From assembly GCA_030704615.1 (NCBI GenBank), contig CM060731.1, positions 52,204,001 to 52,268,000 of the forward strand: a DNA stretch of 64,000 nucleotides, read 5' to 3'. The stretch is from Takakia lepidozioides (Eukaryota; Streptophyta; Takakiopsida; Takakiales; Takakiaceae). The notes under the pieces are model-generated. The model was not told where the DNA came from. It was given only the letters and a program-made list of their open reading frames with translations, and searched no databases. This document shows positions 46,471 to 57,039 of the stretch, in pieces; the stretch's first letter is position 1; every line of letters begins with the position of its first letter. Both the position numbers and the translations under genes were made by a program.

Positions 46471-46957
46471 TTTCAGGTGGGAATGACCACTGCCTTTTAT
46501 TATGTCGTCCAGCTTGTTTCCGCGGTAAAGGGTGCCAATCCGCGGGAATACACTTCACTTCTTCATGGGCGCGTGGTGACGCGGTCTTCAAGTGTGATGA
46601 CGTGGAGTGAGCCCCGTGATGTGGCATTGGCGCAAGGTGACGTGGCGTGAGCGCAGTTGCGCTCACGCGCTCACGTGACCAGGCTCACGCAGAGGCATCC
46701 CTGCACGTCGTGGATCCAACTCCACGTCTATACCTCGTGGCTCAGGGACTCGTGCTGCTCGTTGAGTCACGGCTGCAGCAGACTCCACCTGCACTAGTGG
46801 TAGTGCTACTTCGCACATGAATCCCATGCCTCCCATATCTCCGCAGGAGGTGGACCATCCGGCCTTGGAGCCGGTACCACCTGAGCTGTAGCCATGGCAG
46901 CGAGCCTCTGCTCTAGCTGCTTTGTTTGTTGAACACCAATCTGAGAGCTCCATAGCA

Positions 46958-47250
46958 ACTTTGCGTCAACGCAAGGTTGATGTCGACCTCCAAAGCGTTT
47001 GTTTATGAAGGTGACATGAAGCAGATTCAGCACTCGAATCAACCTTGTGTTGACGCGAGGCTGATTCTGATGCCACTCTCTACATCTGAAGTCCGCACCA
47101 AGAAACGCAAAGTAGGGAAAGTCGATTATCTGAAGCCACCAAAAGAACCTTGCGTCAACGCAAAGCATTTAGTTGGTTCAATGGACTGTTGCGGTATGCA
47201 TTTCAGACTAAGCTGCATCCCCATCAATCAACCTTGCGTCAACGCAAGGT
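46958..47250. repeat. Hairpin array with core GCGTCAACGC, upstream of gene copy 3
   Basis: Four palindromes of the type AACCTTGCGTCAACGCAAGG at about 46961, 47038 (variant TGTGTTGACGCGAGG), 47151 and 47225. They lie directly before the acceptor at 47299-47301 of the gene copy 3 exon, so they are probably intronic. The core TGCGTCAACGCA is the same as in the 13754-15062 array. Confidence 0.85.
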
Positions 47251-47301
47251 AGATCCATGGGAGCTCAATCTGTCACTCACAGGGATATTCATTATGTGCA
47301 G

Positions 47302-47437
47302 AGGAAAAGAAAAAGGAAATCCGTGGGGGGAGATGTGGAAGTGGCAGAAGGTGATGGTGAGGAGGAATCATTTGAGGGACACTATGAAGACAAGGCCGAG
47401 GAGGTTATGGGTGGGCAGAAAGTGAACTCCTCGAAGA
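47302..47437 (+). pseudogene. ParB-like gene family, copy 3 (N-terminal exon fragment)
   Basis: After an AG acceptor the frame reads RKRKRKSVGG, an acidic run (EGDGEEESFEG) and HYEDKAEEVMGGQKVNSS. The last part equals EFYESKAAEMLGGQKVNSQ of copy 2. The exon is cut at about 47437 by the end of a minus-strand LTR, so nothing of the ParB-like box remains. It shows what the N-terminus looks like: a basic patch, an acidic patch, then the conserved GGQKVNS. Confidence 0.65.
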
Positions 47438-48453
47438 TGGAGCGGCTTTTACTCACCCATCCCTTAGCTATCCGAGGTGGAAACTCCAAGATAGAAGAGT
47501 TAGAAATCTCTAAGTACTCAGCCCGCTCAGAACAATCAGTCATGACCTACAACTAGTGTATCGTGGGGGTGCTTCCTATTTGTATTCCTTCTCGCATTCA
47601 TATTAGCAATTTACCTTACTATCTATAATTAAGTATCAGATTACTTCTGCAATCTACCATGTTCCAACTACTCAGGCATTCATTCCACAACTTCACTCGT
47701 ATCTCTCTACACGGTGTGAGTATGAAGTATGTATCAGATTAATATCTATCAAGTATCAGGCTGAAGCCATGGTGTCTCTAATCTACTCTACATTACAATT
47801 CTACAGCTTGCATTCATCAAGCATCAACAGAATCGTCTCTTCTCCTACTCCGTGCTCTTCATCTTTCCACTCAGAGATGCGTTCTCCCCTTTATTTCCAA
47901 GCCGGGATGCCAGAAGTCCCCCCACCAAGAAGTGATCCTCAGACGTCCCCGCTCTTCGCTTTATCTACCTACAAGCTGTTCTAACCGCTTTCCTAACTAA
48001 CCGTCATTCTTGTAGTACACATTCTTTTTTCAGATGTCGTTCCCCCACAGTCGTTCCTTGCCAATGATAACTGTCCCCCAGCTGTGCCGAGCTGTGACTG
48101 GTTGTATCAGGCTGTGGCGGGCTGTGACTGGCTGTGTCGGGCTGTGTATGGCTGTGCGAAGCTGTGGCGGCTGTGTCGGGCTGTGTTGGCTGTGCGAAGC
48201 TGTGATGGCTGTGTTGACTGTGACGACTGTGTCTGACTGTGTCGGTTGTGTCGGCTGTGTCGGACTGTGACGGGCTGTGTTGGCTGTGCGAAGCTGTGGC
48301 TGGCTTGGATGGACTGTATCGGGCTGTGTATCTCCCCCCCCCCTAAAGCCTGTTGCTGTCACCCCTAAGGCTCCTGTTGGTCTCAGTCTGTGTAAATTAA
48401 GGGTACCCCACAGATCCCGTAAAAGTGTCTAAGTCCCAAGCAACCCTCTAACA
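47438..48453 (-). mobile_element. 3' LTR of copy B
   Basis: Starts (minus strand) TGTTAGAGGGTTGC after the polypurine tract at 48455-48475 and runs about 1016 bp. Homology with the D LTR ends within a few bases of 47438. Includes the CACAGCC satellite at 48075-48335 and the in-LTR ORF start at 47543 (MTDCSERAEYLEIS). Confidence 0.85.
48075..48335 (-). repeat. CACAGCC satellite in the copy B LTR
   Basis: Dense degenerate CACAGCC/GACACAGC units on the minus strand (GGCTGTG on the plus). Confidence 0.9.
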
Positions 48454-48492
48454 TTTACCCCTCCCCCTCTCAAAAAGCCGTGTCCTCACGGT

Positions 48493-48720
48493 TTACTGTT
48501 TGGGATTGGGAAACCTTTGTGAGCGAGCACCCTTCTGACGTTGAGAGTCTCGTGAAGGACTCCATGTGCGAGCCCGTGTCCTGACACTGGTTGAGGGAGA
48601 TGATTGAGCAGTACCTGGAAATGTCAGTCCCTCCTTTGGCTGATATCGAGGTAATCTCTCAGGCATAGGAGACCCCCGTCGCTTCTTCTCTGCCATCTGA
48701 ATCGCATAGTCCTCTGTCAT
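48493..48720 (-). CDS. Short basic Ser/Pro-rich tail ORF of LTR family I
   Basis: 75 residues beginning MTEDYAIQMAEKKRRGSPMP and rich in Arg, Ser and Pro. The counterpart exists in copy C in the same place, between the coiled-coil ORF and the polypurine tract. It may be the C-terminal end of the 3' ORF after a frame break, or a separate small protein. Confidence 0.5.
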   Translation of the reverse strand: MTEDYAIQMAEKKRRGSPMPERLPRYQPKEGLTFPGTAQSSPSTSVRTRARTWSPSRDSQRQKGARSQRFPNPKQ

Positions 48721-48786
48721 GTCAAAAGAGTCCGCTGAAGAACCAGTAGTATCAGAATCGTCTTCCCCCCTGAGATGTTTTAACGG

Positions 48787-50967
48787 TCAAACTCTAACTG
48801 GAATCCGTTGGGGCATACAATGTGGTCCCACCATGTCTGGAAGTTTAATCTGTAAAACTTGTTGTAAGCGCTGAATTGCAAAATTGGTGAAGACCCTGAA
48901 CTCCTTGTCTGTACAGGTGAGTGGTGTGCCAATGACTTGTGAATTGTGCAAGTATTTCCATGCCTCATGTCCCTTAAAGAAAATATCATCAGGGCCGAAT
49001 TTCTGTGTTGACAAATTGTTCCAGGCCGCGTGAAACCATGAACGAATTTGAGAATCCTTTTGCATCATAACTTTTGCATCATATAAGTACGGCACTGAAG
49101 GTAACACCCAATGATCCCCACTGGAATAACTCAGAAATCGCGATTGCATCTTCTGCTGCTCAATGTAATAACGTGCCAGAAAACAAGCAGCATAGTATAA
49201 CCCGCAGCCCATGACAATACTTGCTACCTCCTTGGTCTTGGTATAAATGTACCCATGTACAACTTGGAAGACAATTAGTTCCTTCAACATGGTACTTGCT
49301 TCATGCCAGTACCTCGCAAAGTGATGATCCTCAATGGGTCGATTGTTCGGAAGAACCTTAGTCCTAGTTGCCACTGGCAACCAAATGCGCATGATCTGGT
49401 AGTAATGTGCCAACGACTGTGGAGGACTAAATTCCTTCCAAGCCAAATCCAACACAATGGGAATTTGGTTGAAGGGCATAATCATAGCCCGACTGTACTC
49501 TCGTGCAGCAGGTGTCTTAGGTGGGTTAAAAGCAGCATCCCCCCATACCTCAAGCTGTGGCGGCTGTGGTGTGGCTGTAGTAACAACAGGGTCAGCTACT
49601 GTCATAGTCACTTGTTGTGGTATTGGTAGCACTGGCTCTTGTACCACTGGCATCTCCTGCACCCCCTGCGAAGAAGACTGAAAAGCTAAAGTTCTGGCTT
49701 GTAAATAAGAAGCCATCAGCTGCTCCTCAGGTACAAAGACTCTCTTGTCAATATTTGATGTCAGGTCCTCCACCTGAGTCTGCAGGTTGTCTACATCCTC
49801 CTGTAGCTCCGCTATCCTACTATAGACATTGTCTATAGTAGTTGTGGCAATGTTCTGCACCTGCAGTCTGAGCTCATTCATCTCGCCTTGGGTGAGCTTC
49901 CGTGGTGCTTTGCCTTCCACCGGTCCTTGTGCTAACCAGACCTGCAGAAGGTGGTTATCCACCAAGTTAGTTGTGGCACCTCTGAGAGTCTGCTCCTCTC
50001 TGAGTTTGTACATATCTAACTGCTGCTGTAAAACCTCCATGCGCTTCGCATGAGGTTCAACCAAACTCGCATAGGCAGCAACCAGATTATTGGCTTCCTT
50101 CCAAGCCTTGTTAGCGACATAGAGTTCATTTCTATTGGCCATGACCGTTTGTTGCAATTCCAGGATGTACCTCTCTTGGTCAGCTTCAACCTGCCTGTAT
50201 TGCTTGAAAGTATTCTCATTGCGACAGAGTGTATTCTTCATATCAATAATGAGTTTTGTCTGCTCGACATTATCTGCCTGTGCCTTTATACATCTTTCCG
50301 CTTGGCTGTTAACTTCTAATGTAGTTTGCTCAAGCGTAGTTGTGAGTGTAGCACATTGTATGGTCATCCTGTCATGCACTGTCTGCAACTTCGTATGTAG
50401 TGCATTCACTTCTTGCAACTTGCTCTCATGCTTCACCTGCATTTGATATAGCTGTTGCTTATGTGCTTCGTGCAACTGGTCCTGCGCGAGGCTTGATTTA
50501 ATCAAATGTTCATTGGCCAACTGCAAAGCAGCTGTTGTATCCTCTAACTCTTGCTGTAATTTGAGAGTGACCTCCTCATCGACCTTGTTTGCACACTCAG
50601 TGGCAAGTCGAGCCTCAAACTCCTTCCTGAGTTCCTCCCTCAAAGCTGTCAATTGGGTAGATGGAACATGGGATTTCACATAAGTGCCCAACAAATTAAG
50701 TGTCCTGCTTATGGAACTCATAAGCATGGCCTGCTGAGGGTCATCATGGTGAGTTTGCTGCTGTTCTCCCTTATCCTCAACAGTGTGATGCCTCACGAAC
50801 CATTCAGGCCATTGCCCTACCAGATTTTCTTCCTGAATTACCTCATCCGCCACAGGTGCTGTAGTGTCTTGATATTCTACATGTGGTACCTCCGTCACAG
50901 GTGTGGGTATTATATGCACAGCAGGGGGGTGCGCACCTTTTGCCATTGTGGCTTTCACCAAAGCCAC
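48787..50967 (-). CDS. 3' ORF of LTR family I, second part (726-residue coiled-coil protein)
   Basis: Open for 726 codons. After ~110 N-terminal residues a long charged, Gln/Glu/Leu-rich coiled coil runs from about residue 90 to 400 (LTALREELRKEFEARLATEC, HESKLQEVNALHTKLQ, ENTFKQYRQVEADQERYILE), followed by a Pro-rich linker and a C-terminal globular region (about 480-726) with WKEFSPPQSLAHYYQIMRIW and RSWFHAAWNNL. It aligns with 6360-7540 of copy A. The apparent ATG at 50967 lies in a ~170-bp segment absent from copy A, so the natural protein probably began farther upstream, at about 52411. No known domain recognised; a structural or particle-associated role is only a guess. Confidence 0.75.
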   Translation of the reverse strand: MALVKATMAKGAHPPAVHIIPTPVTEVPHVEYQDTTAPVADEVIQEENLVGQWPEWFVRHHTVEDKGEQQQTHHDDPQQAMLMSSISRTLNLLGTYVKSHVPSTQLTALREELRKEFEARLATECANKVDEEVTLKLQQELEDTTAALQLANEHLIKSSLAQDQLHEAHKQQLYQMQVKHESKLQEVNALHTKLQTVHDRMTIQCATLTTTLEQTTLEVNSQAERCIKAQADNVEQTKLIIDMKNTLCRNENTFKQYRQVEADQERYILELQQTVMANRNELYVANKAWKEANNLVAAYASLVEPHAKRMEVLQQQLDMYKLREEQTLRGATTNLVDNHLLQVWLAQGPVEGKAPRKLTQGEMNELRLQVQNIATTTIDNVYSRIAELQEDVDNLQTQVEDLTSNIDKRVFVPEEQLMASYLQARTLAFQSSSQGVQEMPVVQEPVLPIPQQVTMTVADPVVTTATPQPPQLEVWGDAAFNPPKTPAAREYSRAMIMPFNQIPIVLDLAWKEFSPPQSLAHYYQIMRIWLPVATRTKVLPNNRPIEDHHFARYWHEASTMLKELIVFQVVHGYIYTKTKEVASIVMGCGLYYAACFLARYYIEQQKMQSRFLSYSSGDHWVLPSVPYLYDAKVMMQKDSQIRSWFHAAWNNLSTQKFGPDDIFFKGHEAWKYLHNSQVIGTPLTCTDKEFRVFTNFAIQRLQQVLQIKLPDMVGPHCMPQRIPVRV

Positions 50968-51107
50968 TTCAGCAGATTGTGTATAAGCTCAACACTGTCA
51001 AGGACGAGAGCATGAATGAACACAAACAAGAGATCAGATTAGAGGTACAAGACTAGACAAGAAGTCAAGGTCGGCGTGGCCAAATGCATGATGGCCCTGG
51101 ACAACCG
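50933..51107 (-). other. Copy B-specific insertion in the 3' ORF
   Basis: Copy A joins VQRLSRE directly to NPVVHVIPTP, whereas copy B has ~170 extra bases at that place with several stops. Either an insertion in B or a deletion (or an intron-like segment) missing from A. Confidence 0.5.
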
Positions 51108-51218
51108 CTGTACCTCTGGAATCACTGGTTCCCTTACCAAGCCAGAGTTTTCATAGAGAAGGTCCTCATTCTCAATTTCGGCCACGACCTGCTCTGTAGT
51201 GGGAATGTCCAACCTTTC

Positions 51219-52411
51219 TCATTCCTGAGCAATTGGTGGTGATGCCACAACATATACTAATTGTGGAGCCTCCAAAACAACAGAGTCAATTGGTTGTGGT
51301 GGCTGTGGTATCGAAGTGACTTCCTCTTCCCTTTCTGAAGGCCCTGCTTCCAATAGTAGCAGCTCTTTGTGCTGCTGTGCCCCTTCCTGCACAAGAGCTT
51401 GGGAAACATTATCATGCGGTTTCCGTGAAGCCAGTGGATCCGCCACTACAGTCCAGCCTCTGTCTCTTAGACTGGGGTTGCACTGCCAGTCCACCCTCAC
51501 TGTGTGAAGAGCCTTGCTCTTCAATTGCAGTGGTTTCTGTTTCAAACACTTCCATCTCCTTTCTCTCCCGAGTATCAAGTATGCAAGAATCAAGAATTAT
51601 TTGAGCAATGATTGGACTGGACACAATGATGGAAGACTTAGCAGCAGTGCCCTGTAACCTCTTCATCTCGTCCACCAATCCGTTGTACATTAACTCTGCC
51701 CAAGCGACATCCTCTCCCCTCAAAGCTTTCAGGATCTCATCTGTGAATGACATGCTCAAATACTGTTGGTTCTGTTTCATGGCAAACAGAACGTTCAAGA
51801 TTTGGCCAACCTCCCTAAGCCCTGGGTACTCGGCTTTGGTACAAGCAAAACCTTGAGTTTTAAATAAACTCCCTTCTTGGAACAAATTCCCTATCTGCAA
51901 TCTTGCCTTGTGCTCATCCACCTCCACATGTCCTGATGGCAAATCAAACAGTTGCTGCAGGTACTTGGGAGTAATTTCTATATCTACTCCCCTCACCTGA
52001 GTAACTCCTGTCCGAGGCTCAAAGTTTTGGAGAAATTGTATCATGAACTGCCGATGATGCAAGGACCAGTCTTTGCGTAGCAATCCCTCCAATCGCAGCT
52101 CCCTCAGTAGTTGCACCGCCTGTGGTGCAGCGATCGTTTGCTTCTGTAAGATTGTGGTGCTTTTCACCCTGATATCTTCCATTCCTCTCACTCTCTTCAT
52201 TCTGGACAAATAGACAGGTTTTGGTTGCAACAACTGAAGAAACGCCTGCAGGGCACAAAGCATAAAAGTATGGTTGGCGCAGAATGAAATGGGTAAGTGC
52301 TTGTAAGCCTGTGGGGCTTGCAAGTAACGATTTAGAGAAAATGTACTCTTCGTTGTCTGTCCTTGTGCCACTGCGTAAGTAGTAAGGCGAGCGTGTAGTC
52401 TGTTATTTCCG
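51219..52411 (-). pseudogene. 3' ORF of LTR family I, first part (copy B)
   Basis: From the ATG near 52411 (MAEITDYTLALLLTQW) the reading matches copy A at 5029. It has a frameshift near 52360, then an open frame to about 51450 (RGMEDIRVKSTTILQKQTIA, GVTQVRGVDIEITPKYLQQL, ALRGEDVAWAELMYNGLVDE), another shift, and the acidic linker 51219-51593. The two frames together correspond to the N-terminal ~390 residues of the 3' ORF product. Confidence 0.7.
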
Positions 52412-52908
52412 CCATAGCTTCAGAGTTATAGCTTTGATTGTCTCTCCTGACGAGACGCCGTTACTTGGAATGACGCCGACTCTTGCGCTCAAAATCCCTC
52501 CAATTTCTTGATTTCGCTTCTTGGAAATTACCCTCTGCAGGTAATTCTGGCTCATGATTGGCTGTTGGCTGTGTGATTGGTATTGTAATTTAATTCCCTT
52601 CCATGGATTTTCCACTCTGGACTGTCCACTAGGATAGCACATGTGACATGGATTTCGCTTTTCGGTACTTTTAAAGGGTTCCGTTACCCTTTCCCTGTAT
52701 GCATTAATGGGCCCATAATAAGTTAATGTGCCGGGTAGGTACTTTGCCGGCCAATTTTGTCTTCTTCCTTGATGACACTCCCTCTTGCAATCCATGTCCG
52801 GCTGTGTGTCTCACCCTAGCGTCCACGTGTCCATTTCTAAACGTGCCTCCGTCCACTTTTCCGCCGGCCACTCCCCGGATGTTAACCCACGTCCACTTGT
52901 CACTGATC

Positions 52909-53562
52909 CTATGGATTGTGTAACCCTAGTAGGCTGTGTTGAGCTGTGACAGGCTGTGTCATACTGTGGTACGCTGTGATAGGCTGTGACACACTGTGGT
53001 AGGTTGTGTCACGCTGTGATGGATTGTGATAGGCTGTGTGACACTTGTACTGCCCGCCCTGGTCATATACGCTCGGCCTAGCGACAAGTGCTTCATACTC
53101 TGTTGATATCACTGGCGCAGCCCGTGATTGCTTCTGTGTTTCAACATGCAAATCGTGCTGCAATGGTTTGTCATGGATACCACTGTACCCCTTCAACTTA
53201 TTGGCATTGACTCTTCCAAGCATCTCTTTGTTAATGGTTTGTAACATGGCGGTGTTGTTATCATACATCTTCTGTATGATATAAGGTCCTTTCCATGGTG
53301 ATTTAAGCTTAGAAACTTTAATCTTACCCTTCTTCTGCAACCAGAGAACCAAATCTCCCGTCTTAAAAGTCTTTAACTTGCCTTCATCAAACTGTTCCTT
53401 CCTCTTCATCTGAATTCTGATCATGTTATCAGCTGCATCAGCACGTACTTCTTCCACATGGTATAATTCATGTTTCCTGACCTTAATTGAATCTTGAAAT
53501 TCCATTCTCTTTCCCCATTCCGTTCTCATGGTAGGTAACAGGAATTCCACTGGAAGTACCAT
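52909..53562 (-). pseudogene. Integrase C-terminal fragment, copy B
   Basis: Open frame of 217 codons: RTEWGKRMEFQDSIKVRKHE, a KTGDLVLWLQKKGKIKVSKL chromo/SH3-like end and WKGPYIIQKMYDNNTAMLQT, then a tail that runs into the CACAGCC spacer (52915-53045). Where copy A has TAG this copy has CAG. Confidence 0.8.
52915..53045 (-). repeat. CACAGCC-type spacer repeat after pol (copy B)
   Basis: Degenerate TATCACAGC/CACAGC units on the minus strand, equivalent to 4390-4480 of copy A. Confidence 0.8.
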
Positions 53563-53579
53563 AAACTAATTGCAGCGTA

Positions 53580-53680
53580 GCTACGGCGTGAGCCCAGCCC
53601 CGTGAGCCTGGGAGCTGAGCTCACGTTCAAGCTTTGAAGCGTGAGCTGAGCTCACGCTTCAGGGAAGCGTGAGCGGCATG
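53580..53680. repeat. GTGAGC/GCTCAC-rich terminal repeat of the MULE
   Basis: Several nested palindromes (GCGTGAGCTGAGCTCACGC, GTGAGCC) between the truncated copy B element and the MULE gene. Same motif class as 44766-44930 and 46560-46690; probably a MULE end. Confidence 0.55.
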
Positions 53681-53991
53681 AATCTGCTGGAGAAGCAGGT
53701 CCTATAGGCGAGGATTGCAGGAAGAGGGCCTATTACCGTGGACAAAACAAAGGAGGCCACCATGCACCATGTCTGCAATGCGTGCCAAAAAAGAGGAATA
53801 TGTAAACATGTCAGATTTGAGCTCAGAATGATTGACACAGTTTATTTCAATTCACAGAGAGACGCTTACAATGAATCGCAAGTGCATTTGCCCTCACAAG
53901 TGAACGAAATGTATATGTTTGTCATAAAATGAAAAGTCTTCACACGGCAACCTGGAAACCAGCATGGGAAGCGGGCATGGCTCGTATGTGT

Positions 53992-56900
53992 TCAAAGAGA
54001 AGTTGGCGGAGCTCTACGCGAGGTGTCCCGCTGCAGAAGGGTGATGACTTCTCCGTAGCCTAGTGTGGCTTGGTGAATGAATTGGTCTCTCTTACCGTCG
54101 CAACACATAATTACAAGGTATATGTAATATTGATGCTTGCAGGGGACCCACTTCCCTCTCATGCCGAGAGCGCCCTCACGCATCGTTACAAAATCCGGAC
54201 AAGTGCACGATGGGAAATTCCCAATGGTAACTTGATATTCTTTGGCATGAAGAACTGAGCCAATTGACAGCACTGTGTAAATCCGTCCATACCCCGGGGA
54301 AGGGACTTCGGTGATACGAGCCACCGTAGCCTGCAAAATTCTAGCCGATTCCATCTTGCATTCGTGATCTGCACCCGAAGCAACACGGCGCACTGTTTTT
54401 CCATCTCTTTTTGTTGGGTGGGAGTTGGCACCGGGTGGAGGCATTGTCGGAGCATGTGGCACATCTGTGCCGACAGTGCATAAGGGCACCACCCGGGACC
54501 GTGCAAGACAAAACCCTCCCTCCTCCAGCATGCTTATCTCGGTTGAGGACAGCGATGTCCCAATTTGCACAGGCCAAATTGCGGGGGGAGGGGGCTTCAT
54601 TATCACGGAAGGACGAACTGTTCCCTTCACGCATCGTGCCATATCGTCTGGGCAGAACCAAAACTTGTGCTCTTTTGACTCCCCACTATGATAAGGTCGG
54701 AACAACCCTGTGAATGTTGGAGCTGGAGTCCCCCTGGAGCCTTTGCATATTTTTGATTTGCATTTCTTGAAAGAGGGGGTCCGAATTGCCATGCAAGCCA
54801 CTCTAGATCCTGGTGGGGTGCGTTCTATATGCCAGTCACTATCAATGCAATCAGATTCCTGCACCATGGCCACCACCTCCTCCAATGGGATTTCCGCTGC
54901 TATGCTTGCATGTTCCGCACCTGCTCCACAGGAGGAGGACCCACCTGGGAAGGGCCGGCACAGGACTTAGTCTGCACTGGAGACACCTTTGGCACAGAGA
55001 AATTGACCCTGTCTGGCCTATGGGAATCTCCATCTGACCCTGGAAGAGTGTTTAATTTCCTTTTGCATGATCCAAATCTTTCCTCGCCTTCCAAATGGGG
55101 GAGCCTGGATTGCAGAGGGGAACCTTCAGTGCACCTGTTTAGAGCTCTGGCCATCTTTGACGGGTCTCCGGACCTACTCGCAGCCCTTAGCATCAACAAA
55201 GTCGAATCGGGGCCCTTCCCTCCACCCCGTCCCATCAGAAAATTGCGGTACCTGGTTTGTTGTGTAAGTGCCCGCACCATGTCATCAGCAGTGGCCACAT
55301 ACAAGTCACGACCTGCTTTGGTAGACTGTTGCATCCAGGCGTTGTGAACAGTCTCTGCCAAATTACACGATGGCATGTCGGCCAAGTCCTCCAAGGACAT
55401 GTCCTGCAGGAGGCATTGCATGGAAATGTGAGGAAGGAAAAGAAATGGTAGAGGTTATTCAAGTGACAATCGAACAACCCCAAATGAACAGGCACGATGC
55501 AAAGTGCAATTTGTGTTTAAGGAAAACTTGTGAGGCTTACCGTCGTCATGAAAGCTCCCCACTGTCTGTACCTGAAGTGCCAGAAAACCAACCAGTCCTC
55601 CAACTCCTTCAGGTGGATACCTGTAGCAGCACCAGCGGAGAACCACCAAGCCCGGATTGCCTGGTAAGTGCTCTCTGCTTCTCCCATTGAGGTGGCATTC
55701 TTGTACTTCAGACAGAGCCTTCTATGCTCCAACTGAAGGTCAGGGCGAATGCAGCGCTTTGTATGACGTGCCAGAGATTGACTCCAATGGAAGAGGCATG
55801 TGCGCTCCCTATTTTCCATGGGGACCTTAGGATCCCCAGAACCAAACACGCGCCGCACTGCATTGAAATTTTCCTGTGCACTATCAGCCATGAAGCCCGC
55901 AAAGTTTGTGTTCTGTATTCCATTGCGCTGCATGACGGTCAGGAGGGACTTCCACATGAGCATCTGGGATTCAGTGTCCTCCGACTGCATATCACAAATT
56001 GCTATGGAGAGCACACGCTGGTACGCCGGATCATACACATGGCACGCCATGGTTGTCCAACCCTTCACCCGTTTGCAGTGATCAAACATTAACCAACATT
56101 TAGCCAAATCTCCTCCAGGTTGCATTCGGCGGACAATGCTCACACCACTGCCTTGGCCCACAGCGGACATCTTGAACAAATACACTTTGGACGAGCCCTG
56201 GCCAGGGAACATACTGTTTTGAATGAATTCATAGCGACTCCTCCGTTTGAGGTCCATAATGTTGTCCATGAATCCAGCAGTGCCTGTGCCCATTCTGAGT
56301 GCATTCACCTGGTTTCGAATATTGGGAGAGCTCAACACGGAGAAATGGTCCATGACTGCCTCAAGGGAATCTGCATCCAGCATTGGCTGTGTCGAATCCC
56401 CTTCACCCAGTATGTGTTTTTCCAGGAATGCCTTGCTAGCTGCAAGCGCTATAGCAGAAGGTGTTGCAGAAGGGGCATTATGGAACTCTTGCTTCAGTAG
56501 ATTTCTAGCGATGTCCACGCTATCCCTGCAACTCCCTTTGGACACAGGATGCTCGTGTGCACCCATATGAATGCAGGCACGAGTCATTGTCTTGCATCGA
56601 TGTGCCACCTGATACATACGAGCGTGGCAAACAGAAACACAGGACGGGGAAAGTTTGCAGAACCTGCACACAAAAGTATTGGTATTGGGAGGTGCAAGCC
56701 CTGGGGTGAAAGGATTCAGGGGCACACCTTCCCACTCACTTTCGTTTGGCTGAGCGCTGTTTCTCAGCCGAGGGCAAGAAATATTCAGGCACTTGCAATG
56801 CCCAACGCAAACCGACCTCCGAAATTTCAAGCCAATGTCGTTATGGATGTTCGAAGTTTTTGTCCTGCACCAAGGATGTCCGTCATGTTTCTTGTCCATG

Positions 56901-57039
56901 CCCTGCAGAAGCCCAGCCAGTCCACTGGAAGACGTGGGAGGGTTGAGCTCAAACAAGATGTCCCCATCAAACTGAGCTGGCACGTATTGAACACGTTGCA
57001 CTGGAAGGGACTCCCAATCAACAAAACGTAGCTCGCTCT
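53992..57039 (-). pseudogene. MULE-type transposase gene, 5'-truncated by an LTR element
   Basis: Minus strand. Exon 57039-55541: a zinc-binding N-terminal module (KHDGHPWCRTKTSNIHNDIG ... CVGHCKCLNISCP) and a second Cys/His cluster (CRFCKLSPSCVSVCHARMYQ), then the transposase core (GWTTMACHVYD, FAGFMADSAQENFNAVRRVF, RTCLFHWSQSLARHTK) and a GT donor at 55540. Exon 55403-53992: ETVHNAWMQQSTKAGRD, a Ser/Pro-rich linker with one frame change near 54915, and a C-terminal SWIM finger (CTCPDFV ... KWVPCKHQYYI). Domain order zinc finger, DDE core, SWIM is that of Mutator-like transposases. The 5' end is replaced at 57040 by an LTR; the low-complexity residues translated beyond that point belong to the LTR. 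Confidence 0.75.

Larger units (their letters stand above)
44766..46690. mobile_element. MULE-type transposon remnant
   Basis: GTGAGC-rich termini (44766-44930 and 46560-46690, both with TGACGTGGCGTGAGC strings and inverted GCTCACG copies) bracket a region holding a minus-strand SWIM-finger ORF related to the larger MULE at 54 kb. The internal sequence also includes hairpin repeats and CATTCATCC-rich DNA. Boundaries are approximate and no target duplication was established. Confidence 0.45.
47438..53567 (-). mobile_element. LTR family I retroelement, copy B (5'-truncated)
   Basis: Minus strand order: C-terminal integrase (53562-52909), CACAGCC spacer, the 3' ORF (about 52411-48787), a short basic tail ORF, polypurine tract and 3' LTR (48453-47438). 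Everything upstream of the integrase C-terminus is missing. It is the best preserved copy of the 3' half in this window. Confidence 0.9.

Noticed and set aside
48034-48270. Cys/Val/Gly-rich frame in the LTR
   Set aside because: Translated GGCTGTG satellite.
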